DNA of 64,000 nucleotides. It comes from Myxocyprinus asiaticus. Its lineage: Eukaryota > Chordata > Actinopteri > Cypriniformes > Catostomidae. The position numbers and the translations under genes are program-made. The first letter of the stretch is position 1. Each line of letters opens with the position of its first letter. Under the pieces are notes generated by a model. It saw only the letters and a list, made by a program, of their open reading frames with translations, was not told where the DNA came from and did not search any database. This document shows, one piece after another, positions 34,505 to 46,979 of the stretch. The stretch is from contig NC_059388.1 in the NCBI RefSeq assembly GCF_019703515.2, forward strand, positions 1,315,501-1,379,500, read 5' to 3'.

Positions 34505-37433
34505 GAAAAAAAGAACCTTAGAGTGACAGCTAAAGACTTGAAGGAATCATTGGAACTGGTTAACATCTCTGTTCACGAGTCTACTGTACGGAAAACATTA
34601 AACAGGCATGAAGGAGGCTGCAGCTTTCCAACAAAAACATTGCCACTCGCCTGAAGTTTGCCAAAGACCAACTTGACACTCCACATTGCTACTGGGATAA
34701 TGTTTTGTGGACTGATGAAACTAAGGCTGAATGTTTGAGAAGAACATGCAGCACTACGTATGGCGTTAAAAGGGCACTGAATACCAACATGAAAACATCA
34801 TCCCAACGGTGAAGTACAGTAGAGGGGGCATCGTTATTTAAGGCTGCTTTGCTACTTCGGGGCCTGGACCGCTTGCCATCATCGAGGGAAAAATGAATTC
34901 CCAAGTTTATCAAGATATCTTACAGGATAATGTCAGGGTGGCTGTGCACCAGCTGAAGCTCAGTAGAAGTTGGGTGATGCAGCAGGACAATGACTCTAAA
35001 CATCGAAGTAAATCCACTACAGAATGACTTCAAAAAAAGAAAATTCACCTTTTTGAGTGGCCCAGTCAGAGCCCAGACCTTAACCCAATAGAGATGCTGT
35101 GGAATGACCTCAAGAGAGCCGTTCACACCAGACATCCTAAGAATATGGCTGAGCTGAAGCAGTTCTGTAAGGAAGAATGGTCCAAAATTTCTTCTGAATG
35201 TTGTGCAGGTCTAATCCCCAGCTACCGGAAACACTTGGTTGAGGTTATTGCTGCCAAAGGAGGATTGGCCAGTTATTAAATCCAAGTGTTCACTTACTTT
35301 TTCCACATCACTGTGAATGTTTAATGGGATGTGTTCAATAAAGACATTAAAGATTATAATTGTTTGTGTGTTGTTAGCTTAAGCACATTTTGTTTGTCTA
35401 TATTTGTGACTTTGATGAAGATGAGATTAGGGCTGGGCGATTAATCAAATGTTATTTTCAATTACGATTTTAGCCTCCAACGATCATGAAAACAAGATAA
35501 TCGAGATAAAATGATTATTGTGCCACATTCCATTTGGCAATAAAACACCCCGGCGTTATATCTTTAAAGCATCCTTTATTAAAGTTCAAATAATAAGGAA
35601 GCGGGTTATGAAAATAAACTCAGAATCTGGCATTTCTATGTGCAGTCAGCGGCGCGTCTATGAGTTGCGTGAAGTGATTGAATCTTCTCCCGGCTGATGC
35701 ACACTGTAGCGCGGGGACGTTTGTCACTTGTGTGCGTTTGCTGCAGCTAGATTATAACGTGATGGTTCGCGATGTAGTGAATCATAATATATTGTCATGT
35801 TCACTGTGTGTATCTTATCATGATCTCCAATCATTGAACAAAGAAAATTGACGATACACAGCTCTATTAAGAAGAGAAAGGTTTTTTTTTTTTTAGTTAA
35901 AGATGGATCGAAGTGAACATAAAAGTGAGAGTGTAGTCTTAGCCCATTATACACTGGAACAAAATACATTTTTGATTAGTCTTTTTTGGCTTGTTTTCCA
36001 AAACAATATCTAAAACTCTTTTAAAACAATGTACATTTACTTTATGAGCTATACTGCAGAAGAAAAAATTGTTATCAGAGAATATTGAATACAATATTTA
36101 ATCAGGGCTCGATATTAACGCTTGTCCGGGACAAGTGGATTTTTGAAGGTACAAGTGAAAGAGAATTTTACTTAAGCAGACTGATTAAAACGTCAATACG
36201 GAAAAAATAATCGGCTATATTCGTGATAGCCTAGGCCTCACTTGTTGAAAAGTTCATATTCTTATTCTGCTGTTAAAAGTAATCCAGAGCACGTAATTTT
36301 ATAATTCGCTAGTGATCTAGTAACTGCTGCGCCCTGTTTGATTGACAGGAGGTGTATGTGTGTTTGCTGAACATGCGCGTTCGGAAAATGCTCGTGCTAA
36401 TGCGCGCTTGAACGGTCAAATACATTTCAGAATTCCGCCAAAATGCCCTTCTCGGAGAGGTATTCATGTTAACACAGAGAGTGACGTCTAAAGTGTACGT
36501 AAACAGCGGGGAAAAAAGCGGATTTGTATTAAAATGTCGGACTTATAATTATATATGTAAGTTAATAGACCTGCTGCTGTCTAGTGTGTCATTATAATAA
36601 TCAAACAACTATAACAAGAAAACAAGAAAACAGTCACGCTCTTGACTGGGTAACTTTAGTAGTTTTAAAGAGTACTGATGTATTATAATCATACAGTGAA
36701 GACCAGTAGTAGTTTTATGTTGCATTTCATTCTGAATGTTTACTGTTAAAAACATTTAAAGCTGTTAAAAAAGCACTGAATTTTCTTCATTTGTATTTTT
36801 TGTTCTATTATTTTTAATCTATTTCTATTCAATGCTGTTTTTTATTGTTATTTTATTACTGACTGTTTACTATTCTTGAATAATTACTTAAGAACTTGAA
36901 ACCGTTCTTCCATAATTAACATTTTTGGTTTTGAAGCTGGTATTGAGAATCATCAAATTTCACTACAAACTACTGAAATTTGCTATTGTGATAATGTACA
37001 GCCTTTATTGTACATGGTAGATCTTGCTGCAATAACATGATGAAAAAGTAGATCTCATTCCATAGAAGTGTGAGCACCCCTGCTGTAAATGATGATGATG
37101 GAGGCTTTCTTTTATTTGACTACCATACCTAACATAAAATAATTCTCATATGACAATAGCCTCCTCCCCTACCCAGTGCAGTTTACATTTGAAGTTCAAG
37201 AAAATCCACTGTTAAAAAGTTTTTTGGTTTTTTTTAAAGTTCAATAAATGCATGATGTTTCCAAAGTCAATGAGTAGTCATGTTAAATAATCATGATCTC
37301 AATATTGACCGAAATAATCGCGATTATGATTTTTGCCATAATCAAGCAGCCTTAGATGAGATCACATTTTATGACCAATTAATGCAGAAAACCAGCTAAT
37401 TCCAAAGGGTTCACATACTTTTTCTTACCACTG
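34505..37433 (+). mobile_element. Tc1-like transposon remnant split by a hAT insertion
   Basis: Decayed Tc1-type transposase on the plus strand: LRVTAKDLKES near 34,515, DNVLWTDETK near 34,697 (first catalytic Asp), QQDNDSKH near 34,983 (second Asp), WPSQSPDLNPIEMLWNDLKR (Glu) at 35,059-35,118, and a clean C-terminus ending in TAA at about 35,277. The right terminal repeat (CATACTTTTTCTTACCACTG, next to TA at 37,434) is separated from the gene by a 1.9-kb hAT. The left terminal repeat is missing. Several stops and frameshifts. Confidence 0.88.
35427..37353. mobile_element. Non-autonomous hAT element, 1,927 bases
   Basis: Ends TTAGGGCTGGGCGATTAATC and, inverted, AAGGCTGCTTGATTATGGC. Both flanks carry the identical eight-mer AGATGAGA (35,419-35,426; 37,354-37,361), and the Tc1 sequence is continuous when the insertion is ignored. 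No transposase. Internally, CACCCCGGCGTTATATCTTT followed by TTTATTAAAGTTCAAATA at about 35,547-35,592 is shared with the hAT at 46,980. Confidence 0.93.
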
Positions 37434-37515
37434 TATGTTGTTTATTGTTAGTTCATGATACCTAATGCATTAACTAATGTTAACAAATACAACATTAATG
37501 TAAAGTGTCACCATG

Positions 37516-39741
37516 ATTTTGAAAGTGAAAGATGAAAGTTAGAAATACAGTTTTAATTTAATTGACATACTGCAAAATTGTTTGACCTTATACATGAACT
37601 TGATTTCCAATATAGTCCTTATTTTCATACAGTACATAATTTTGTTTAGAAATGTCAAGTTTGTGTACAAGCTTCTATTTTAAATATATAGAAATTTCTT
37701 GAATGATTTGAATAAATATTCTTCCATATTATGTTAAACTTTTGATTTCACAAGTCAAATTAGTAATTGATTTTAAGCCACTAAAATTATCAACACCATA
37801 ACCACTTTCCCTTAATCTTTAAAAATACAAAAGATAAAGGCCAATGGATATTTCAATATTTCACCATGCAAACTGTTGTTTTGAGGTCTTTGCACAGCTG
37901 CTCAATTTTAAAAACAGCAGATGAAGGCAGCAGTTCAGCACTAAACTGCAAGATTTCACCTGATTCATCCTGCCAGATCCAGTCATGTCACACATCACTG
38001 ACGTGAGAGGCAGGTGAGAATCACACTGTTTGTGAAATTATCTAATAAAAGACTTTCGCAACATTTCTGAAAAGATCCACAGAAATAAAGATGAAAATAT
38101 CAAGGACAGAATGATGTTTTATAATCTATTATTTGAGCTGTAAAGCTGTCTAAATTATAATATCTATGGTGGGAATACTTTCTAGGTGACTCGTCACCAA
38201 CATAATTACTGTGTTTGGATTTTTCTCTATGTAAAAAGTCATTTTCTTGTATCTTGAGCAAGTCATGCAAAAGTTCCAGGCTTTACCAGTGGAATTTATT
38301 CATTAAATTAAAGTTGAAAGATCTGACATAACTCTACACAGATGATGTTAATATGTAAGTCTCATGCAAACATGTATAATGTTTAAAGGTAAAGTGTGTA
38401 TTTTCTGTGCCACAAGTGTCACCAAAATAAATATAAATAATAAATGAAAAAATAATGACTGTTTACAAACAGGTTTCTTGAACACTCCCCCCATCTTCCA
38501 TTGGCCAGACATAAGTCCCACCCCAAACGCACGCCACTGATTGTAGGAAACATGAAACTAATCACCATTGTGAATATGTGCTAAATTGTCATCATTGTCA
38601 ACTCAGGGGCAATCATGCAACAAACAAACTCTTTCCAAATGACTGCTACTCTAAATTACAACTAGGGTTGCAACGGTATACCGGTTTCACGGTATGCCAC
38701 GGTATGAAAATTGACGGTTATCATACCATTTACATTTGCTTATCTACGGTATTGACCAAAAAATGCAACCGGACGAAGAATCTCACCTGCGCATCTCCTT
38801 TCCTCCTCGATTGCCTGTCAGACTCGTCAGCTTGCGCCACAAACACACAAGCAGCAGAGAAAATGTCAGAGAGAAGCAAGGCGAGGGGGTCTGACATAAG
38901 TGAGTGTGTGTGTGTGAGTTAGCACAGTGTTTCTCAACTGGTGGGTCGCAGGTTTATTTGGGCTGGGTCACGGACAGCAGGGAAAGATATTTTGAAGATT
39001 TAAGATATTTCGGCGGCCGCCCAAGTGATAGCCTATTTAGGACTGCAAAGGCAGATTTAATGATAATCTCACAATCAGCTAAAGGCTTCTCATCTGCACT
39101 TTCGCACGAGTTTAACAGAACCAGCTCGTGATCATGATCTGCTCTTCTATCTAACGCACGCATGCAACAACCGGGCTTCCCTCGATATTGCTATACCTCA
39201 AAACTGATGTGACCAATTTCAATTCTAGTGAGACTTTTCTAGTTTAAAGCGTTACGGAGGAAGTCAAGTTGAACCTCTCAAACAGTAGGCAGCCCCGACA
39301 TACCAAACATCACTGAGGAGGAAAAGAGCAACACATATTTTATTTCATTATAGATCATCACCTTTACAAAATTGTTTCACGATTTTACATGAGTAAAAGT
39401 AACTGTTATATTTTGACAAAATGTTATAGTTTCATATGAAATAATCTAAAGGTAATATCTATTAGACCTCATTTTATATCAACAGTGGCAGTTGTAGTTA
39501 AAGTTTCAAGATGTGTTTCAGTTAGTATTTATTTTTTCATAAATACTATAATTTGTTATTATTATTACTATTATTCAAGACTAGCTACACTGACCTAACC
39601 ATGGTAATGAGGAGCCTTTCCTCCTGTGTAATATGTATGTTCTGTTTGAATTATGTTTGAAATTAGGAATAATAACGGTATAATAATGGGCTCATATAAG
39701 TAAATATGCTCTTCAATTTTTAAAAGGGGGGAGAGAAAACG
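37516..39741. other. No gene; isolated transposon ends
   Basis: TAGGGTTGCAACGGTATACC at 38,664 and CAGTGTTTCTCAACTGGTGG at 38,925 are each typical of hAT-type element ends, but neither has a partner I can place. TAAAGGTAAAGTGTGTATTTTC at 38,385 resembles the 32.7-kb family end. The rest is AT-rich. Confidence 0.5.
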
Positions 39742-40305
39742 TCATGGTTACTTGTGTAACCTCCGTTCCCTAATGGAGGGAACGAGATGTTGTGTTGATG
39801 TAGTGACACTAGGGGTCACTCTTGGGAGCCCGAGACACCTCTGGTTTTTGATAAAAGGCCAATGAAAATTGGCGAGTGGTATTTGCATGCCACTCCCCCG
39901 GACATACAGGTATAAAAGGAGCTGGTATGCAACCACTCATTCAGGTTTTATGCTGAGGAGCCGATATTAGGTCTCTACCTGCCCGTAGAAACGAGAGGTC
40001 GGTCCAAGGGCTGAAAAGACGGTGACAGACCGGCGTGATGACCACGCGATGTGTCCTGTGGTGCCATGCCCATCTCGGGACTCAAGTCTGAAGCCAGTGC
40101 TGAAGCGGTCTCATATGCATCAACCCGAGTGGGGTGTAAGGCCTGGTTCAGTACTCGCAGGTCCAAGATTGGCCGCAACCCACCGCCTTTTTTCGGTACG
40201 ATTAAGTAGGGGCTGTAAAACCCCTTCTTCATCTCGGCTGGAGGGACAGGTTCCGGAGGAGCTGAACGCGCAGCACCAGCTGAAGCCTAGGCTTCGATTC
40301 TCCGG
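39742..40305 (-). mobile_element. DIRS copy C, terminal repeat fused to a reverse transcriptase fragment
   Basis: 39,742-39,970 is a DIRS terminal repeat with its TATA-like motif (TATAAAAGGAGCTGG at about 39,912). It passes directly into minus-strand reverse transcriptase sequence: FYSPYLIVPKKGGGLRPILD then LRVLNQAL, and a stretch homologous to 7,840-7,990 of copy A. Everything between (RNase H, recombinase, 3' region) is deleted. It preserves the finger segment of the reverse transcriptase that copies A and B lack. Confidence 0.87.
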
Positions 40306-40837
40306 GGGGGTCAAGTGGAGCATTCCCTCTACTTTCCAATATACAATACAAAACTATTGCTATGCGACGCTTCACCTATGCAAGACGCACATTGTACAGC
40401 AAGCAGCGGTAATACTCCTAAGGAATGAATGGCCACAAGTGAATCCTTCAATAATGAACGATCGCAAGTCCATTCCTCCCACATTCCATAGGCAATGCAG
40501 AGCCAAAGCTCTTTTATTCTAATTTACTCTAATAATTTTAGTTAAATCTACGCCGTTATTCACTTCGTTTCTAAGCATTAACACTCTCTTTAATTACAAT
40601 AACTCTAATTACAACGTCTTCTCAAATCAACGCAGATATTTTAGCGTGAGCTTGCTGCCACAGCAGCACCTGCTCTGACTATACTACAGCTCATTACAGC
40701 TATACACAGCCTCTGTCCGAAAAGACACAAGCCGAATTCGGTTCAGAGAGGCGGATCTCATCATCAATATAAACAAGTCGTTTTAATTACCACAAAACTG
40801 CAAACGGCACCCATATAGTATCTATTATATCCATCTC
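40306..40837. other. No recognised gene
   Basis: No protein-like frame. It immediately precedes the direct repeats at 40,841 and may belong to the same unclassified element. Confidence 0.4.
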
Positions 40838-40840
40838 TAA

Positions 40841-41180
40841 GGCACAAACTCCAAACGATTTAATTCGTATTATTGTCACCCCATGCCAATATTACAGAGT
40901 TAATAAAATTACTTGCATTACATTGGAAAACAATCTACAAAGCTCCAAACCATACACTAAAATTAAATAAAAATCAGACTACGGTATTTATCTGGGTAAA
41001 CTAAATCCAACTCTCAGGCACAAACTCCAAACAATTTCATACATATTATTGCCACCCTGTGCCAATAAATACAGAGTTAATCAAATTTCTTGCATTACGT
41101 TGGAAAATAATCTACAAAGCTCCAAACCATACGCTTAAGTTAAATAAACATCAGACTATGGTATTTATCTGGGTACTTAG
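40841..41180. repeat. Two direct repeats, about 160 bases each, period 176
   Basis: Copies start GGCACAAACTCCAAACGATT at 40,841 and GGCACAAACTCCAAACAATT at 41,017, and both end in GTATTTATCTGGGTA. They match closely with scattered differences. Confidence 0.85.
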
Positions 41181-41234
41181 TTTCAGGTGCTTCCTAATTT
41201 TATGACAAACCAACATTAAATGACGTTGTATGTA

Positions 41235-41730
41235 TGCACACGCAACTTTGGCGTCTTTCGGGCCTTGCGACAAACTCCCACTACACTGCAAACAGCGCGC
41301 CGTCCAAGCGCCGCAACTGTGGTGTCTTTCAGGCCATTCGACAAACTCCCACTACACGGCAAAACAGCGCAGCGCACTGTTCAAGCGCCGCAACCGTTGC
41401 GTCTTTCGGGCCATTCGACAACCTCCCACTGCATGGCAAAACAGCACAGCGTGCCGTCCAAGAGCCGCAACTGTGTTGTCTTTCGGGCCATTTGACAAAC
41501 TCCCACTACACGGCAAAACAGCGCAGCACGGCGTCCAAGCGCCACAACTGTGGCGTCTTTTGGGCCACGCAACAAACTCCTACTACACGGCAAAATAGCG
41601 CAGCGCGCTGTCCAAGCGCTGCAACTGTGGCGTCTTTCGGGTTATGCGACAAACTCCCACTACACTGCAAAACAGCACAATGCGTCGTTCACGTGCCACA
41701 ACCACGGCACGTCTTTCAGGCTATGCATCT
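41235..41730. repeat. Tandem repeat, about 77-base unit, six to seven copies
   Basis: Each unit carries GCGTCTTTCGGGCC, then CGACAAACTCCCACTACAC, GGCAAAACAGCGCAGC and CCAAGCGCCGCAACTGTGG. The unit is not a multiple of three, so the repeated peptides in open frames here are not protein evidence. Confidence 0.92.
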
Positions 41731-42899
41731 CAGATTCCATGGCTCCGTAACTCTTATTATGCCATTCATCCAAAACGAACCATCACTCACCTAGTGATTG
41801 ACAACAATCGGGCCGCTTTAGGTCTTTCCTAAACAGTCCGCCATAAGCTGGCATCTTCGCATCCGCAATTTCATTCAAACATCGCCTACTATATGCCCTC
41901 ACGTTGAACGCCGCGCTTGAAGACTCAACCCATTCGTATCGCAGAGTGAGATCTGGCTTATATGCAACGTGAACGTTTCACACAAAAACACGGGCTCTTC
42001 CTGTTCACACTGTGTGATCCTGTGCCCAAGGATTTAGCCCGTTCGTTCTGAATGGGGAGTCTCTTTAAATGCATCATATATCACTTCCACATGAATCAAG
42101 TGTCCTACCGTCATATGCCATGCGGGCCCACGCCTGCAGATTCAGCCGCTCACAGCTCCGAGCGAGCTCAGTAAAATACAGCATAAAACATTCTCACAAT
42201 CGTACGCTCTCCCATTGAATGCCATGTGGCCCCATGCCTGAGGATTCAGCCCGTTCATATCACAAATGCACATGGAAGCTCGTATCCTGACATTGCCTCT
42301 CACAAGTTCCAGACACCTGTTTTTATCACTCAACCTATTCTTTCTGCCAACATCCATTCCCCTACCCCTTCCTATCTATGGGCCACCAGAGCAGATTACC
42401 GCTTGAGGCTGCCTTCGCTGGAGAACCCCGTCCCAGACCCATTCCCCTCTTCACTTTACCCCCCTCCTCCATCCTAATCTCCCCTACCCCGGAACCGTTC
42501 CTTGCGCGAGGCTGCCTCAGCAAGTGAACCCGGTCCCGAACCCTTTTTCAGCTAACCTCGAACCTCCAGCTCGCCTTCCCACATTCACACTTCAAACAGC
42601 TATTCCTCTCGCTATTCCCTTAGACGCCGCAGTCACAAAATCTCTGCCTGTTTCCAATCACCTCCGCTCTCAAATTCTAGCAGAGATTTAGAGCCTTGGC
42701 CCCAGAAGCGAACTTGACACCGGCCCCAGTTTCTCCCTGTTCAGAACTGAAATTCCTATAAATCACCCTCTCAAACGATATTAGGCTACCCCTCACCACC
42801 GATCTGCTAAGCCGATGCCTAAAATACCCTCTGCCAGGGTTACGTTTCTCAGAACACCTACATTTTTTTTTACAAAAAATAAATAAATAAAACAAAAAT
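41731..42899 (+). other. Low-complexity C/T-rich region upstream of the recombinase fragment
   Basis: No convincing protein. One open frame at 42,226-42,477 is proline-rich and unrecognised. Motifs such as CCCGTTCGTATCGCA and ATTCAGCCCGTTC recur loosely. It may be the decayed 5' part of the same element. Confidence 0.35.
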
Positions 42900-43330
42900 A
42901 CTAGCCAGGTTCATCCTCACCTTCTTCGGCTTCCTTCGCTGTTCAGAACTTACTACCACGGCAAATTTGACCCAAGAATCCATCCCACCATTTCAGACCT
43001 CCACATCATAGACAACGATACAATCAGATACTTCATCAAACTAAGTAAAACAGATCAGACCAAAAGAGGGCATTCATTTTCATTTTCAATCTGCCAACTC
43101 CCATCCATCCCACCCACATCCATTACAGAGGGTGCTGCTTAAATCCGGCATCTCAGAAAAACTATACTTAAGCCACTCCTTCCGTATCTGCGCCGCAACC
43201 ACAGCAGCCCAAAGGCCTGCTCGAGCACCAAATATGCTTACTGGGCTGTCTGTCATCCGATGCTTATCTCAGCTATATCCGTACTAACCTTCTCCACATC
43301 AGAAAGACACTACAAGCCCCCACTGCATCT
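42900..43330 (+). pseudogene. Tyrosine recombinase fragment, Ngaro/DIRS-like but unlike copies A-D
   Basis: Frame 1: FFGFLRCSELTT (about 42,921-42,956). Frame 2: KFDPRIHPTISDLHIIDNDT, then FIKLSKTDQTKRGHSFSFSI (about 42,960-43,090). Later HSFRICAATTAAQ (43,174-43,212), matching the His...Arg box, and in another frame CLSSDAYLSYIRTNLLHIRK (about 43,245-43,305), with a tyrosine placed like the catalytic nucleophile. The FLRCSE, SKTDQ, HSFR and SYIRT spacing fits the recombinase of Ngaro-type elements. At least two frameshifts and a premature stop. No reverse transcriptase was found beside it. Confidence 0.68.
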
Positions 43331-43504
43331 GGAGGGGGGCCCAGATCAGCTTCGAGCAGCTAGGATTCATGTCTCCTCTCGGGCACACCAGCCTAAGGCG
43401 GCAAAAATCCGCTCTCGCCTTGGGAAGATCTGCCCGGGCAGTGGGAGGTTTTTTCCCCCTTCCACCACGGGCGTTGTTAGTCCTCCAGTGCAACAGCAGC
43501 TCCT

Positions 43505-43803
43505 GTGAGAGCTCATTTCCATATGGCAGCAACCGCCACTGTCTCTTCAGTGTTTCTGCCTATTTTTACTCTACTCATTCTCTACCAATTCTGCAGCTCC
43601 CATTTTCCTATACCCCAAGCAGACCCTAGCGTGAAGCTGCCTCTGCAAGCGGCAACTGCTTGTCCTTTCATCTGTGGCACTTCTGCTCCTCTTACTCACA
43701 AACTCAGCAGACCCCATCTCCCCCACCGAAAGCCAACACCCCCACAAACAACACATTGCTTTTCACATTTCACGAAGCTCTGACACTTGCGACTCGCTGC
43801 CCG
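43505..43803 (+). repeat. Dispersed repeat, also present inverted at 48.3 kb
   Basis: This block, starting CATTTCCATATGGCAGCAAC and ending ACACTTGCGACTCG, recurs in inverted orientation at about 48,338-48,634 with high identity. It lies just after the recombinase fragment and may be part of that element's 3' region. Open frames cross it on both strands but do not agree with a known family. Confidence 0.8.
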
Positions 43804-43830
43804 GTCTTGTCCTCTTTTTGGGGGTATTCG

Positions 43831-44200
43831 AGCTCAGGTCAAGTCTCGAGCCTCGAGCCCTCCTACAGGGACAGCAAGCCAAACCCGTTTACACTATCCT
43901 TACTACAGGATTACATTAACTCACAAACTACTGAATTGATGTTTCATAACAAAGCTCGGGAGGAGCTTGTTAATTTAACCTGACCAATCTCATCGCCAGA
44001 GTAAGCATATATAAACAGCTGCTTACCTCCATGGCGGCGATGATTCTTCCAGCATACCTCCATCCACCCCATCTCCTTCATCCTCTCATCAATAACTCTT
44101 CAAGCTTGGGTCAAGTCTCGAGCCTTGTGCCCTCCTCCAGGGACAGCGAGCCAAACCCGTTTACACTATCCTTACTACTGGATTACATTAACTCGCAAGT
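43831..44200 (+). repeat. Pair of about 95-base direct repeats, 272 apart
   Basis: Copies at 43,831-43,927 and 44,103-44,199 share GTCAAGTCTCGAGCC, AGCCAAACCCGTTTACACTA and GGATTACATTAACTC. Their position downstream of a tyrosine-recombinase fragment is what split direct repeats of Ngaro-type elements would give, but the outer partner copies were not found. Confidence 0.65.
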
Positions 44201-44420
44201 ACTGAAATGCAATTCCCACTTTATTAGCCTTGTTGAAATAATTAACTGAACAGCCAATGAGAAAAGAGCATACAGAATTAATCAAGAGAAATATGTTAAA
44301 CAGTCAATGGAGTCAATGGAACAAGATATTATATATGTTGTTTTCAGTACTGCTTTCAATCAATAATTCACTATATTGGTATTTGCTAATGAAAGCATCA
44401 CTATTGCTCACACGTAAGTT

Positions 44421-44823
44421 TAAGCCCAAAGTATACTTCGGTTTTGACGCGAATGCTTAGTGTCTGCGTACAGTCGACCGCTAGCCTTTCAAAGTATACT
44501 TCATTTGACTGTGTGCATACACGGCTGGTTAGCACATGCATGCTACGACTGCTAAGAGATCCTTAGCTATTTCTTCTCAGGAGTTTAGACACATAAAGGT
44601 GTCTTTATACTCCTTCAGACTCCAGTTATACAAATGCAGTTATCTCCTGACCTCCTCACAGACGCGCTTTTGACCTGCACATCCACTGTTGTATGCGTGG
44701 TTAGAAAAATCGGGCCGCAAGCATTCAGTGCTTGAGCACTCTGCTGATGACAATATTTGCGTCATGCGACCTGTACGCACACGTCTAGAGTTCGCGTTTG
44801 ATCGAAGTATACTTTGGGCTTTA
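44421..44823. mobile_element. Miniature inverted-repeat element, about 0.4 kb
   Basis: Ends TAAGCCCAAAGTATACTTCGG and, inverted, TAAAGCCCAAAGTATACTTCG. No coding capacity; a target duplication is not clear. Confidence 0.75.
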
Positions 44824-44894
44824 GGGATAGAAAAAAAATCTAATCCCCAAGTATTAAACTTGAAGCACAAAACTGTCCATGAATGATTCCTCAA

Positions 44895-45850
44895 ATCATG
44901 AGTCTTGTTGAGCAGAGGTGTGCTATTACTTTTCTATTATCACAACCACTTAGAACAACTTGGCAACCACATACCTGAGCAATGCTCTTGCAACCAACCA
45001 TGAAACACTAGTATTATGGGGAGTTTTGCACTGATAAACACCACTCACATTTTCTTCCCAAAATTTTTAAAACTTTGTAACATGTCATTCACAATAAATG
45101 CACTCGAGCTGGCATGAACAAAACCTGATAGCTAATCCTGTTATCCAGCATGATTTTAGAATATTCCAACTATCATTTTGTGTTTTTCCAAAGAAGCACG
45201 AAAATCTGACAAGTGTTTACTTGCACGACTCATCAAAGTGAAGTGCTGCTCTGCAATATCAGCGGCTTGTGAAACATGAATGCTTTGCATGTGCTGCGCT
45301 CATCTGTTGTTAAATAGCACAGTTTAACATGTTTAGCTTCATATTCAGCTCACAACTAAATAAACTCCCTGTGTGACTATGATGAAGAATTACGACAAGT
45401 GATTGAGTGGCATGCCACATGCAGGTGCGAGGAACTTAATATGAATACAATACATACTCCTCTCTCTCACTGTTGATCGTGTGCCAGTGATTAACCGAAC
45501 AGTTCTGTAATATTCTGTTCAGAGTTATTTCAGAGGAGGAGTAAATTATTTCCTTTATATTTAACTGGTACAACAGGGCTAAAGGCCCCGAGAGTAAAAG
45601 GCACTTTTAATTTTATTTTTAATGTTTTGTCACTATGCATTGCCTAAAAGTTTCTGATCCATGAGGTCATCGTGTGCAATGTCTAAAGGCTGATTTTGAG
45701 TATAACTTGGAAACTGTTGCAAATATATGTAACTAATGAGAATTTCTGAAGTTGTCAGATTTATTTTGACAAAATAATTCTTTGTCATTTTCAGTTTTTT
45801 TCAAAGTGATTAAACCAAAAGGTTTTCAATAACTGTCCGATAAGGCGATA
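44895..45850 (+). repeat. Repeat arm, inverted copy at 60.4-61.1 kb
   Basis: 45,147-45,850 matches the reverse complement of 60,404-61,080 closely, with small indels. 44,895-44,936 (ATGAGTCTTGTTGAGCAGAG and following) matches the reverse complement of 61,090-61,133 and, directly, 61,505-61,551. Between these two blocks this copy carries 210 bases that the 61-kb copies lack. No protein-like frame or terminal repeats were identified. Confidence 0.88.
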
Positions 45851-46979
45851 AGTTAAACACATTATGGTGATGTACATGTGCTATCAGGGGATGTTTTATG
45901 CTGTTTGTGAATCTACACAGTAATTTTTTGTTTATGTTGTGCTGGCCTCATACTGACACCTAGAGGCGTGCATGCAACAATAAGCAAAAAACAATTGGTT
46001 TCAAATGCCATTGTACAAAACAAACTGCTCGGAAACAAGATCACGCGTGAAATGGACATGCTACTTCCGAATCATCATGTACTCTTTTGACCCCATTCTG
46101 CCAATTTAATGACAAGTAGCATTTTCCATCAGACATTTTCACATCAATTTAAACGTGTTTACCTTTCTCTGTGTCACTACTGATAGCGTATCATGCAAGC
46201 AGTCTCCAAGACCAGGAAGTAATCCTGTTCACATAAACAATTTTGAGCCTGATTTAGAGATTGCATTTTCTCTCTAAAATTACATTTTTACTCCACTGAC
46301 GGTTAGGTTTTGGTTTGGTATTACACCTTTTACAACTAAAACTACAACTGTATTGTAGCGCCACACTATGGAAAATGGTCAACAACAATTCCAGTTTTGG
46401 CCACTGGGGGCACTGGTTTGAATTTCGGTAAGAACAAACTGATTTCAGTAGCAGAACTTTCAACCTACTGTCGTAGAATTCACAGTAAACCAGTCAGAGA
46501 TCTTCTATACCCAGATAACAACCTCCGAACTTTTATCACAGGAAGGTGCATAACAGTCAACTAGCATGTTACGACAGTAAGTCACCATTTGCAGATACCA
46601 TGCAGATGAATGGGGAGAGCCGTAAACTGACACCTACCTGACGCAAAATTGTCTTCTCTTATAAAACAGCAATTTTATCATAGTAAATTCCACACATACC
46701 ATAGTTCATTCCAAAAGGATTGTTTAGTGTAAAACATTTTGAAGATTAGCGGACAGGCAGTCAATTCATTGCATGATGAGCTGTTTCCTCACAAAAGCAG
46801 TTTATTCAGTGCAATGAAGCATCTCCTACACAGACATCCATAAAAAAAAAACGGCCTCTTGTCTCCTTGCCAATTTACCGACCATAGAATGTCTATGGGA
46901 CCGCCACTTTATTCATTGTGTTGCTAACCTTGTAGGCTCCCCTAGATAGAAGGGCTCTGGAACCAGTCTGTGTTTGCAG
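45851..46979. other. No recognised gene
   Basis: AT-rich, no protein-like frame, no paired ends recognised. Confidence 0.5.

Noticed and set aside
41220..41794. Three overlapping frames with internally repeated peptides, resembling a repeat protein
   Set aside because: The DNA unit is about 77 bases, not a multiple of three, so each frame cycles through different peptides. It is a tandem DNA repeat without coding signature.
40306..44420. LTR retrotransposon with the 40.84/41.02-kb repeats as LTRs
   Set aside because: The repeats are only about 160 bases, nearly adjacent, lack TG...CA ends, and no gag-pol or primer-binding site lies between them.
44257..44460. Open frame of 67 residues next to the 44.4-kb miniature element
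   Set aside because: Runs into the element's inverted repeat and has no protein-like pattern.
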